NCBI RefSeq assembly: GCF_029278605.1
Contig: NZ_CP119572.1
Span: 1,178,001 to 1,242,000, forward strand
Length of the DNA: 64,000 bases
Source of the DNA: Cupriavidus sp. WKF15
GTDB taxonomy: Bacteria; Pseudomonadota; Gammaproteobacteria; Burkholderiales; Burkholderiaceae
Direction: 5' to 3'
Under the pieces are notes generated by a model. The model saw only the letters and a program-made list of their open reading frames with translations, was not told the origin of the DNA and did no database searches. Made by a program: the position numbers and the translations under genes. Below are positions 53,681 to 61,790 of this stretch, in pieces (within the stretch, counting starts at the first letter, position 1; every line of letters begins with the position of its first letter).

Positions 53681-55347
53681 ACGTGGTGCCCAAGCTCCGC
53701 GAAGCGGAGGCCATGCCGGCCAGTCCGTCGCCATCCCCGTCGCCGGGCGGCACGCTGATCTGCGTGGACAAGCTCTCGGTCACGTTCGGCCATGGCGACG
53801 AGGCCACGCGGGCCGTGCGCGAGGTCAGCTTCGACCTGCGTGCCGGAGAGCGCTATGCGCTGGTGGGCGAGTCGGGGTCTGGCAAGACCGTTACCGCGCT
53901 GGCCATGCTGCGCCTGGTGGAGGATGCCCACTACCATGGCGCGATCCGCTTCGAGGGCCGCAACCTGCTCGACGTGTCGGACCGGGAGATGCGGGCCATC
54001 CGTGGCGCGGAGATCGCCATGATCTTCCAGGAGCCCATGACCGCGCTCAATCCGCTCTACACGATCGGCAACCAGATCGTCGAGACGCTGGCGCTGCATG
54101 AGGGGCTCGACCGGCGCGCGGCGCGCGAACGCGCCATTGCCCTGCTGGAGCGCACCGGTATCAGCGACGCCGCGCATCGCTTCGACAGTTTCCCGCACCA
54201 GCTTTCCGGCGGGCAACGCCAGCGGGCCATGATCGCCATGGCACTGGCCTGCCGCCCGAAGCTGCTGCTGGCCGACGAGCCGACCACGGCGCTGGATGTC
54301 ACCATCCGGGCGCAGATCATGGACCTGCTGCGCGACCTGCAGACCGAATTCGGCATGGCGGTGATGCTGATCACCCATGACCTGAACCTGGTGCGCTCGT
54401 TTGCCCAGCGGGTCGGGGTGATGGAGAAGGGGGTGATGGTCGAGACGGGCGAGACCGCGCAGGTGTTCGCCTCGCCCCAGCATCCGTACACCCGCAAGCT
54501 GATCGACAGCCGCCCGCGCCGCGAGGTGCTGCCGCTGGTGCCGCTGGCGCCGACGCTGCTGGAGGCGCGCGGGCTTTGCGTCAACTACTCGCGCAAGCGC
54601 AAGGGCATGGCGGGCTGGTTCGGCAAGGACCAGTTCGCGGCGGTCAAGGACGTCGATTTCCAGCTGCGCGAGGGCGAGACCATCGGCATCGTCGGGGAGT
54701 CGGGGTCGGGCAAGACCACGCTGGCCCATGCCGTGCTGGCGCTGCAGGGCAAGAGCGCGGGCACGATCCATTTTCTCGGACGCAGCTTTGACGGCGCTAC
54801 GCGCAAGGACCGCTGCGAGATGCGGTCGCGCATGCAGGTGGTATTCCAGGACCCGTTCGGCTCGCTGTCGCCGCGCATGACGATCGAGCAGATCGTCGGC
54901 GAGGGGCTGGGGCTGCACCAGCCGGGCCTGTCCCGCGACGCCACGCGCCAGCAGGTCATCGATGCGCTGCGCGAAGTCGGGCTCGACCGGACCGCGCTGG
55001 GCCGCTACCCGCATGAATTCTCGGGCGGACAGCGCCAGCGCATCGCCATCGCCCGGGTACTGATCCTCAAGCCGCAGGTGCTGGTACTTGACGAGCCCAC
55101 TTCGGCGCTCGATGTCTCGATCCAGCAGCAGGTGCTGGGGCTCCTCTCCCAGCTGCAGCACAAGTACAACCTTAGCTACCTGTTTATCAGCCACGACCTC
55201 GCGGTGATTCGTGCCATGGCGCACCGGGTCATCGTCATGAAGGCGGGAGAGGTGGTGGAGGCTGGCGAAACCGAGGCGGTTCTCGGCGCACCGCAACATC
55301 CGTATACGCGCAAGCTGATGGCTGCTGCCCAGATTGGTGCGGCTTGA
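53677..55347 (+). CDS. yejF: ABC transporter double-ATPase YejF
   Basis: The 556-aa protein has two nucleotide-binding domains: Walker A GESGSGKTVTALAML with signature LSGGQRQRAM and Walker B LLLADEPTT in the first; GESGSGKTTLAHAVL, FSGGQRQRIA and VLVLDEPTS in the second. Each has the oligopeptide tail (HPYTRKLI and HPYTRKLM). It powers import through YejBE. ATG at 53677 in the yejE stop. Confidence 0.94.
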   Translation: MNVVPKLREAEAMPASPSPSPSPGGTLICVDKLSVTFGHGDEATRAVREVSFDLRAGERYALVGESGSGKTVTALAMLRLVEDAHYHGAIRFEGRNLLDVSDREMRAIRGAEIAMIFQEPMTALNPLYTIGNQIVETLALHEGLDRRAARERAIALLERTGISDAAHRFDSFPHQLSGGQRQRAMIAMALACRPKLLLADEPTTALDVTIRAQIMDLLRDLQTEFGMAVMLITHDLNLVRSFAQRVGVMEKGVMVETGETAQVFASPQHPYTRKLIDSRPRREVLPLVPLAPTLLEARGLCVNYSRKRKGMAGWFGKDQFAAVKDVDFQLREGETIGIVGESGSGKTTLAHAVLALQGKSAGTIHFLGRSFDGATRKDRCEMRSRMQVVFQDPFGSLSPRMTIEQIVGEGLGLHQPGLSRDATRQQVIDALREVGLDRTALGRYPHEFSGGQRQRIAIARVLILKPQVLVLDEPTSALDVSIQQQVLGLLSQLQHKYNLSYLFISHDLAVIRAMAHRVIVMKAGEVVEAGETEAVLGAPQHPYTRKLMAAAQIGAA

Positions 55348-55711
55348 GATCATTGCCATGCAGCAATCACACCGCCTTCGGGCGGTGTCATGCCTCTGTC
55401 ATGCCGCTGTCATGCGGAAAACGACAATCCAGATGCGATAACTGAGGTAGGTCTTTGATTGGAAAGCACTTTCCGTCAAATTTGTAACGAACTTTGACAG
55501 AAGGGTGGCAAGCCTATACCATCCCGCGAGGACTATTTTTCGGGTGGCCGCTCGTCCGCTTTGGGACGGGCAATGCACGGTTTGTGTGCCTTTTTGACTG
55601 GCGCGGTTCTTGCACTCGGTCATCCCCGCAATGATTCAGGCATCACCATCCACCCGGGCGTTATTCGTCCGGCGTGATGGCGATGATTCGAACGATTCAT
55701 CAGGAGAACCA
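55348..55711. other. intergenic between yejF and the NlpC/P60 gene
   Basis: It holds a stable hairpin (ACACCGCC-TTCG-GGCGGTGT, 55369-55388) with no T-run, then TGTCATGC three times about 12 bp apart (55386-55416), an AT-rich stretch (55430-55500) and a promoter-like TTGACA (55494). The leader before the ATG at 55712 is about 190 nt. Confidence 0.6.
55494..55520 (+). promoter_or_regulatory. sigma-70-like promoter of the NlpC/P60 gene
   Basis: TTGACA at 55494-55499 and TATACC at 55515-55520 have a 15-bp spacer, slightly short. The region is AT-rich compared with its surroundings. Confidence 0.4.
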
Positions 55712-56398
55712 ATGCAGCGATCGGTACTTCATTCCCTGGCACGCGTTGCCGCCGGGATTGCCATTGCCTGCGGTGCGACTGTGTCGAATGGAGTGCTGGC
55801 GGATACGGTTTTCAAGGACCCCGATGCCCGCATCGATGCTTCGGCCCAACTGGGCGCGGAGACGCATGTGGAAGGCAAGCGCGGCTTGCTGTCGTCGGTC
55901 GTGAATTCCACCAGCAACGTCGCCAGCAAGGCTGGCGACCTGGTCATGAACGCGCTTGGCCTGATTGGCGTGCGTTACCGCTTCGGCGGCAACAGCCCGG
56001 AATCCGGCCTGGACTGCAGCGGCTTTGTCCGCTACGTGTTCCATGACACTTTCGGCTTCATGCTGCCGCGCCGTTCTGTCGAGATCAGCCAGGTCGGCAC
56101 CAATGTGGCCGTCAATGACCTGCGCCCGGGTGATCTGGTGTTCTTCAACACCATGCGTCAGACCTTCTCGCACGTGGGCATCTATATCGGCGACAACAAG
56201 TTCGTCCACGCGCCGTCCACGGGCAGCAAGATCCGCGTCGACGACATGCGCGCCGCGTACTGGGTGACGCGCTACAACGGCGCCCGCCGTATCGAGGACG
56301 GCCAGTCTTCGAATCGCGGCGACAGCCTTGGGAACATGGTCGAGACGCTCAAGCGATTCGACCCGAACGCCAGCACGCGCACGCTGTACGGCGGCTGA
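55712..56398 (+). CDS. NlpC/P60-family peptidoglycan endopeptidase
   Basis: The 228-aa protein has a signal peptide (ARVAAGIAIACGATVSNGVLA) and an NlpC/P60 domain with the nucleophile in GLDCSGFVRYVF, His in HVGIYIGDNKFVHAP and SVEISQVGTNV, DLRPGDLVFF between. It cleaves cell-wall peptides in the periplasm. The ATG at 55712 follows CAGGAGA. Confidence 0.92.
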   Translation: MQRSVLHSLARVAAGIAIACGATVSNGVLADTVFKDPDARIDASAQLGAETHVEGKRGLLSSVVNSTSNVASKAGDLVMNALGLIGVRYRFGGNSPESGLDCSGFVRYVFHDTFGFMLPRRSVEISQVGTNVAVNDLRPGDLVFFNTMRQTFSHVGIYIGDNKFVHAPSTGSKIRVDDMRAAYWVTRYNGARRIEDGQSSNRGDSLGNMVETLKRFDPNASTRTLYGG

Positions 56399-56420
56399 AA
56401 CATGCCTGCCGGGCAATAAG

Positions 56421-56448
56421 AAAAGGACTGCCTCGGCAGTCCTTTTTT
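56421..56448. terminator. bidirectional terminator
   Basis: AAAAGGACTGCC and GGCAGTCCTTTT form a perfect 12-bp stem with T-runs on both strands, between the convergent NlpC/P60 and patatin-like genes. Confidence 0.85.
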
Positions 56449-56467
56449 GCTTGTCGGGGTTTGCCGG

Positions 56468-57403
56468 CTATTGAGCGGCCACGGTGCCTGCCGGCCGCAA
56501 TCGGGCTTGCTCCAGCCGCTGGCGCAACGTGGCCATCATCGCGACAGCGGCCTGTTCGCCGGCCAGCACCGCGCGGTTGCGTGCATTGAAGTCGCTGCTG
56601 CCCATGTCGGGCAGTTCGGGGCGGATCACCACGTCCGCGCGTGCCAGGGCCATCTTGTTGATCGACTGGCCCATGATCGTAGTCGTCTGGAGGAGCACGC
56701 CGCTCTGGCCGCTATTTTTCTGGCTGGACGGGTCCGCAGAGATATTGACGGCGATGACGAAGTCCGCGCCCATGCTGCGCGCCGAATCCACGGGTACTGG
56801 CTCGACCAGTCCGCCGTCCACATAGTCCCGCCCCTGGATGGAGACCGGCTGGAACACGCCCGGCACGCTGCTGGACGCACGCACTGCCTGTCCGGTATTG
56901 CCGCGCCGGAACAGGACGCGCTCGCCGGTCTTGAGGTCGGTAGCGACGATGCCAAGCGGCAGTTTCATGGCCTCGATCGGGCGGTTCGATACCAGGCGGT
57001 TCACATAGTTCTGCAGCGCCTCGCCCTTGAGCCAGCCGCCAAACCGGGTGCCGAAGGGCAGGGCCCAGTCGGCGATGGCTGCCTCGTCCATGCTCAGCGC
57101 GAGCTTGTTGAGTTCGAAGCCACTCATGCCGGTGGCATAGAGAGCGGCGACCACCGCGCCGGCGCTGGTGCCGGTAACTAGGTCAGGGTGGATGCCCTGG
57201 GCTTCGAGCGCCTTGATCACGCCGATGTGGGCGAAGCCGCGCGCGGCGCCGCCGCCGAGCGCCAGGCCGATCCTGATCGGGCGCGTTGCCGGCTGCGTGG
57301 CCACCGGGTTTGCCGGAGTCGGTGGTGTGGATGGGCGCGGGCCAAACGAGCAGGCCGAAAGCAGGGCGGCTGCCGAGGCGCCGAGGAAATGACGTCGTTG
57401 CAT
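56468..57403 (-). CDS. Patatin-like phospholipase, predicted lipoprotein
   Basis: The 311-aa protein has a lipobox (LLSAC, Cys17), a Pro/Thr linker, then the patatin domain: oxyanion GLALGGGAARGFAHIG, nucleophile GTSAG and catalytic Asp in DGGLVEP. It should be a membrane-anchored serine lipase of the RssA/NTE type. Confidence 0.9.
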   Translation of the reverse strand: MQRRHFLGASAAALLSACSFGPRPSTPPTPANPVATQPATRPIRIGLALGGGAARGFAHIGVIKALEAQGIHPDLVTGTSAGAVVAALYATGMSGFELNKLALSMDEAAIADWALPFGTRFGGWLKGEALQNYVNRLVSNRPIEAMKLPLGIVATDLKTGERVLFRRGNTGQAVRASSSVPGVFQPVSIQGRDYVDGGLVEPVPVDSARSMGADFVIAVNISADPSSQKNSGQSGVLLQTTTIMGQSINKMALARADVVIRPELPDMGSSDFNARNRAVLAGEQAAVAMMATLRQRLEQARLRPAGTVAAQ

Positions 57404-57582
57404 GAATCAGGTTGCAGAGGCAGGCGGAGGCCGGAATGTGACTTGGGCGGCGCGACAACGGTACTTTTCCCGTGCCGACCGTTCCTGTGACCCGGCGAAG
57501 CATAAATGATTCCGTTCGGGCGGGTCGGCAAATGCCGGGCCGGAGGGGACGGCCGGCGGGCAGGGCGGCCGGCCGTGCTTGC

Positions 57583-57588
57583 TATAAT
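57583..57588 (+). promoter_or_regulatory. -10 box of the gltX promoter
   Basis: A consensus TATAAT lies 65 bp upstream of the gltX ATG. No good -35 box is seen in the GC-rich sequence before it. Confidence 0.55.
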
Positions 57589-57606
57589 GCAGCACCGACA
57601 TATTCC

Positions 57607-57635
57607 AGCCTGCGCGCGTCCGCGCGGGCTTTTTT
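57607..57635 (+). terminator. terminator hairpin in the gltX leader (possible attenuator)
   Basis: GCCTGCGCG (57608-57616) pairs with CGCGCGGGC (57621-57629) around a 4-nt loop, and six T follow. It stands between the TATAAT and the start codon at 57653, so transcription must pass it to reach gltX. Confidence 0.6.
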
Positions 57636-57652
57636 GTTTGTTCCCGACCGCC

Positions 57653-59059
57653 ATGACCCAACGCGTCCGCACCCGCTTTGCGCCGAGCCCGACCGGCTTC
57701 ATCCACCTCGGCAATATCCGATCCGCGCTTTATCCGTGGGCGTTTGCCCGCCGCATGAAGGGCGATTTCGTGCTGCGCATCGAAGATACCGATGTCGAGC
57801 GCTCTTCGCAGGAAGCCGTCGACGTAATCCTCGAAGGCATGGCGTGGCTCGGCCTGGATATCGACGAAGGCCCGTTCTACCAGATGCAGCGCATGGACCG
57901 CTACCGCGAGGTCCTGGCCCAGATGGTCGACTCCGGGCTGGCCTACCCGTGCTACATGAGCACGGAAGAACTGGACGCCTTGCGTGAGGCCCAGCGCGAG
58001 CGTGGCGAGAAGCCGCGCTACAACGGCTTCTGGCGCCCGGAACCGGGCAAGGTCCTGCCGCCACCGCCGGCGGGCGTGAAGCCTGTGCTGCGTTTTCGCA
58101 ATCCGCTCGATGGCAGCGTCGTGTGGGACGACGCGGTGAAGGGCCGCATCGAGATCTCCAACGAAGAGCTGGACGATCTCGTCATTGCGCGCCCGGACGG
58201 CACGCCGACCTACAACTTCTGCGTGGTGGTGGACGACCTCGACATGAAGATCACGCACGTGATCCGTGGCGACGATCATGTCAACAATACGCCGCGGCAG
58301 ATCAATATCATCCGCGCGCTCGGCGGCACGCAGCCGGTCTACGCCCACCTGCCGACGGTGCTCAACGAGAACGGCGAGAAGATGAGCAAGCGCCACGGCG
58401 CCATGAGCGTCACCGGCTATCGCGACGAAGGCTATCTGCCCGAGGCGGTGGTGAACTATCTAGCCCGTCTGGGCTGGGCACATGGCGACGCGGAGATCTT
58501 CAGCCGCGAGCAGTTCGTCGAGTGGTTTGACCTCGAGCACCTGGGCAAGTCGCCGGCGCAGTACAACCCGGAAAAGCTCGCCTGGCTGAACAATCACTAC
58601 ATCAAGGTCGGCGACAACGCGCGCCTGGCTGAACTGACCCGCCCGTTTATCGAGGCGCTCGGCGGCAAGGTCGAGGGCGCGGACCTGGCCGGGGTGATTG
58701 CCCTGGTCAAGGACCGGGCCAACACGCTCAAGGAAGTCGCGCAGACGGCGCTGCTTTTCTATCGTGGCGAGCCGCAAGCGGATGCCGCACTGAAGGCCGA
58801 GCACCTGACGCCTGAAATCCAGCCGGCGCTGAAGGCACTGGTGGCCCAGTTGGGTGCACTGCCCGAATGGAAGCGGGAAGCCATCAGCGCCACATTCAAG
58901 GCGGTGCTGGCGGAGTTCGGTCTGAAGATGCCCAAGCTCGCCATGCCGGTGCGCCTGCTGGTTGCCGGCCAGCTCCAGACGCCCAGCATTGACGCTGTGC
59001 TGGAGCTGTTTGGCCGCGAGACCGTGCTGCGCCGGCTTGCCGCTGGCCTGAGCGCGTAA
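57653..59059 (+). CDS. gltX: Glutamyl-tRNA synthetase
   Basis: The 468-aa class I synthetase has [20 protein letters not shown] (the HIGH motif in the form FIHLGN), [22 protein letters not shown] and KMSKRHG. It charges tRNA-Glu, and two tRNA-Glu genes lie just downstream. ATG 57653 gives the standard N-terminus; the frame is open upstream to 57506. Confidence 0.96.
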   Translation: MTQRVRTRFAPSPTGFIHLGNIRSALYPWAFARRMKGDFVLRIEDTDVERSSQEAVDVILEGMAWLGLDIDEGPFYQMQRMDRYREVLAQMVDSGLAYPCYMSTEELDALREAQRERGEKPRYNGFWRPEPGKVLPPPPAGVKPVLRFRNPLDGSVVWDDAVKGRIEISNEELDDLVIARPDGTPTYNFCVVVDDLDMKITHVIRGDDHVNNTPRQINIIRALGGTQPVYAHLPTVLNENGEKMSKRHGAMSVTGYRDEGYLPEAVVNYLARLGWAHGDAEIFSREQFVEWFDLEHLGKSPAQYNPEKLAWLNNHYIKVGDNARLAELTRPFIEALGGKVEGADLAGVIALVKDRANTLKEVAQTALLFYRGEPQADAALKAEHLTPEIQPALKALVAQLGALPEWKREAISATFKAVLAEFGLKMPKLAMPVRLLVAGQLQTPSIDAVLELFGRETVLRRLAAGLSA

Positions 59060-59075
59060 AAAAAGTTGCGAAAAT

Positions 59076-59104
59076 TCCTGGCGGGGACTTGCGCTCCTGC
59101 CAGG
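59076..59104 (+). terminator. hairpin after gltX
   Basis: TCCTGGC and GCCAGGA form the base of a stem with extra GGGG/CTCC pairing; no T-run follows. It may be a weak or Rho-assisted terminator. Confidence 0.35.
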
Positions 59105-59234
59105 ACTTCGCCATAATCTCGTTCTCCCTGCAGCGCGGTCAGCAAGCAAGACAAGCGGGCAATCTGAAAAGAATCTTGTGGCCGCCAGGCAAAAATCTGC
59201 GAAAGCAGGGCAAGACGAAAAACAGATTGGGGGC

Positions 59235-59262
59235 TTGCAAAAAATCGAGGTTGATATATAAT
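59235..59262 (+). promoter_or_regulatory. sigma-70 promoter of the first tRNA set
   Basis: TTGCAA (59235-59240), 16-bp spacer, TATAAT (59257-59262), about 72 bp before the tRNA-Ala gene. Confidence 0.7.
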
Positions 59263-59333
59263 CTCGGCTTCGCTTGAAACGGTGAATTAACCGGAGCTGC
59301 GAATAAGCAGGCAGTAGTAAATGGTAGCGCCAA

Positions 59334-59409
<76 letters not shown>

Positions 59410-59473
59410 AAATACCGGAATTATCCGCGGTTCGGGATGGTTCCAGACGGAACGTGTTGAAAGACAAGTTTCT

Positions 59474-59549
59474 GTCCCCTTCGTCTAGAGGCCTAGGACA
59501 TCACCCTTTCACGGTGAGTACAGGGGTTCGAATCCCCTAGGGGACGCCA
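59474..59549 (+). tRNA. tRNA-Glu (TTC)
   Basis: GTCCCCT/AGGGGAC acceptor with encoded CCA; anticodon stem TCACC/GGTGA around CTTTCAC, anticodon TTC; T-loop GGTTCGAATCC. Confidence 0.95.
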
Positions 59550-59616
59550 TAACATCGGGCGTAATCAAATGCCTGAATTGCTGCGTCGAACGAAGTTCGG
59601 GGTGGCAGCCGACTAA

Positions 59617-59693
59617 GGAGTGGTAGTTCAGTCGGTTAGAATACCGGCCTGTCACGCCGGGGGTCGCGGGTTCGAGTCCCGTCCACTCCGCCA
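59617..59693 (+). tRNA. tRNA-Asp (GTC)
   Basis: GGAGTGG/CCACTCC acceptor with GCCA end; anticodon loop CTGTCAC, anticodon GTC; T-loop GGTTCGAGTCC. 77 nt. Confidence 0.95.
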
Positions 59694-59699
59694 AAACTA

Positions 59700-59732
59700 A
59701 ACCCACATGGTTAATGCCATGTGGGTTTTTTC
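59700..59732 (+). terminator. terminator of the first tRNA set
   Basis: ACCCACATGG and CCATGTGGGT form a perfect 10-bp stem around TTAATG, followed by TTTTTTC. Confidence 0.85.
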
Positions 59733-59780
59733 TTATAAGTGAGAGGATTATCTGATAATCGCCGCGGCAGAAAATAAATG

Positions 59781-59809
59781 TTGCGGTTTATATCAAGGCT
59801 GTATATAAT
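59781..59809 (+). promoter_or_regulatory. sigma-70 promoter of the second tRNA set
   Basis: TTGCGG (59781-59786), 17-bp spacer, TATAAT (59804-59809), about 72 bp before the second tRNA-Ala gene, the same distance as in the first set. Confidence 0.65.
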
Positions 59810-59881
59810 CCTTTTATTCGCTGAGGCAGTGCAGTAATGCTGATGCGGAGAATAGCAGTATTGTTGTAAATGCCGTAATAC

Positions 59882-59957
<76 letters not shown>

Positions 59958-60064
59958 GAATTCAGGATGCATCGTAGTTAAAAGATGCTTCCAAAGCGAA
60001 GAAAAGTCTGTTAGAATGCTGGACTTCTCAACGCGAGACGGAACGTGTTGAAAGACAAGTTTCT

Positions 60065-60140
60065 GTCCCCTTCGTCTAGAGGCCTAGGACATCACCCTTT
60101 CACGGTGAGTACAGGGGTTCGAATCCCCTAGGGGACGCCA
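60065..60140 (+). tRNA. tRNA-Glu (TTC), second copy
   Basis: Identical to 59474-59549, including about 30 bp of upstream sequence (from GACGGAACGTGTTG). A TAGAAT box at 60012-60017 could give it an extra promoter. Confidence 0.95.
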
Positions 60141-60207
60141 TAACATCGGGCGTAATCAAATGCCTGAATTGCTGCGTCGAGCGAAGTTCGAGGTGGCAGC
60201 CGACTAA

Positions 60208-60284
60208 GGAGTGGTAGTTCAGTCGGTTAGAATACCGGCCTGTCACGCCGGGGGTCGCGGGTTCGAGTCCCGTCCACTCCGCCA
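60208..60284 (+). tRNA. tRNA-Asp (GTC), second copy
   Basis: Identical to 59617-59693. The Glu-Asp spacer matches the first set except for two changes (CGAACG to CGAGCG, TTCGGGG to TTCGAGG). Confidence 0.95.
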
Positions 60285-60291
60285 AAACTAA

Positions 60292-60322
60292 ACCCGCATG
60301 GTTAATCCCATGTGGGTTTTTT
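60292..60322 (+). terminator. terminator of the second tRNA set
   Basis: ACCCGCATGG and CCATGTGGGT around TTAATC with one G-T pair, followed by TTTTTTC; a slightly changed copy of the one at 59700. Confidence 0.85.
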
Positions 60323-60344
60323 CTTTTGCGCTTGAGATTAGTCG

Positions 60345-61697
60345 TCAATGCCCACGCGCAGCGCTGATACGGGTGAAATAGCGCACCAGCAGGAATCCGG
60401 CGACGGCCAGGCTCGCGCTATTGGCGATCCAGAAACCGGCGGCGCCGCGCGTGAATGCGGGCAGCCCCCCGATCAGGCCAAAGCCCAGCACATAGCCGCC
60501 GCCAATGCCAATCCCCCACAGTGAACCGGCGTAGATCAGCGTCGGGATCAACGCGATCTTGTAGGCGCGCAGGATAAACGCGGTCATTACCTGGATGGCA
60601 TCAAAGGCCTGGTAGAAGGCGACGAACAGTACCAGCGGCAACGCGGCGGCCACGACGTTGGCATCGTTGGTGTAAGCGTGCAGCACGGGCTCCCGCAGCA
60701 GCCATAGCAGGCAGTCGGTCAGCATGGCAAGGGAGGCTGCCAGGCAGATACCGCGCCATGCGAGCCGGCTGGCGCCATCCATGTCGCGCGCGCCGATCGA
60801 CTGTGCCACGAGTGTCGACGTGGCAATGGCCAGCGATAGCGGCAGCATATAGGCCACGGCACCGAGGTTGGCAATGATCTGGTGCCCGGCAAGGGTGACC
60901 GTGCCCATGCGCGTGATGAAGATCGACATCAGTGTGAAGGACGTGATCTCGATCAGGTAGGTGAGCCCCATCGGCACGCCTAGCCGGAGCATTGCGCGCA
61001 ACTGTGCCGGTACAGGCCAGCTCCAGGCGGAAAAAATCTTCAGGGGTTGATAGATCGCGCTATGGCGAAGGATCAGCAGGCCGGCAATGCACCAGCCCCA
61101 GCTGATCAGCGTCGACGCCAGCGCGCATCCCGGTCCGCCCATGGCGGGCATGCCAAGGCCTCCGTTGATGAACCAGGCGTTGAGCGGCACCTTCAGTGCC
61201 AGGCCGACGATCTGCAGCACCGTCACCATGACCGGGCGCGATAGCGCGTTATTGAGCGCGGAATAGATGCGAAAGCCAAGCGCCGCGGGCAGGCCGAATG
61301 CGCCGATATGCAAATACTGGCTGGCCTTGTCGACCAGTTCCGGCGGCGCCTTGGCAAAGGCGAGCAGCGGTTCCGGAAACATGAGAAGGAGCACGCCGGG
61401 AACGGACAACGCCAGTCCGAGCCAGGCGGCTTGCCTGACCTCGCTGCCGATCTGTTCGCTGCGGCCTGCGCCGTAGAGTTGCCCCGCGATCGGCGCAAGG
61501 GCCTGCAGCACGCCCATCAGGCTGATGTAGATCGTCACATAGATCGAACCGCCGAGCCCGACCGCGGCAAGGTCGCTCGCGGAGGCGCGCCCGGCCATGA
61601 TCGTGTCCATGACGCCAAACGTGATGACGGCGAGCTGGCCGACCAGGACCGGCGCGGCAAGATGGGCGATACGCCGCAGATCGTGAAGCAGGTTCAT
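60345..61697 (-). CDS. MATE-family efflux transporter (NorM-like)
   Basis: The 450-aa protein has 12 hydrophobic helices in two homologous halves. It starts LHDLRRIAHLAAPVLVGQLA and has QALAPIAGQLYGAGRSEQIG in the first half and VAQSIGARDMDGASRLAWRG in the second, as in NorM. It exports cationic drugs using a Na+ or H+ gradient. Alone on the minus strand, convergent to the tRNA genes. Confidence 0.92.
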   Translation of the reverse strand: MNLLHDLRRIAHLAAPVLVGQLAVITFGVMDTIMAGRASASDLAAVGLGGSIYVTIYISLMGVLQALAPIAGQLYGAGRSEQIGSEVRQAAWLGLALSVPGVLLLMFPEPLLAFAKAPPELVDKASQYLHIGAFGLPAALGFRIYSALNNALSRPVMVTVLQIVGLALKVPLNAWFINGGLGMPAMGGPGCALASTLISWGWCIAGLLILRHSAIYQPLKIFSAWSWPVPAQLRAMLRLGVPMGLTYLIEITSFTLMSIFITRMGTVTLAGHQIIANLGAVAYMLPLSLAIATSTLVAQSIGARDMDGASRLAWRGICLAASLAMLTDCLLWLLREPVLHAYTNDANVVAAALPLVLFVAFYQAFDAIQVMTAFILRAYKIALIPTLIYAGSLWGIGIGGGYVLGFGLIGGLPAFTRGAAGFWIANSASLAVAGFLLVRYFTRISAARGH

Positions 61698-61790
61698 GCC
61701 GTTTTTCGCGCAGGCGCTTCGATGCGCCTGAGAGTCAGCCGGCAGCGGCGGCGCGGCCGCCAGCCATGCCGCCGGCGGGAGGATTGAGGG

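Noticed and set aside
53290..55359. 689-codon minus-strand frame opposite yejF
   Set aside because: yejF has both Walker A, signature and Walker B sets in frame; the antisense frame has none.
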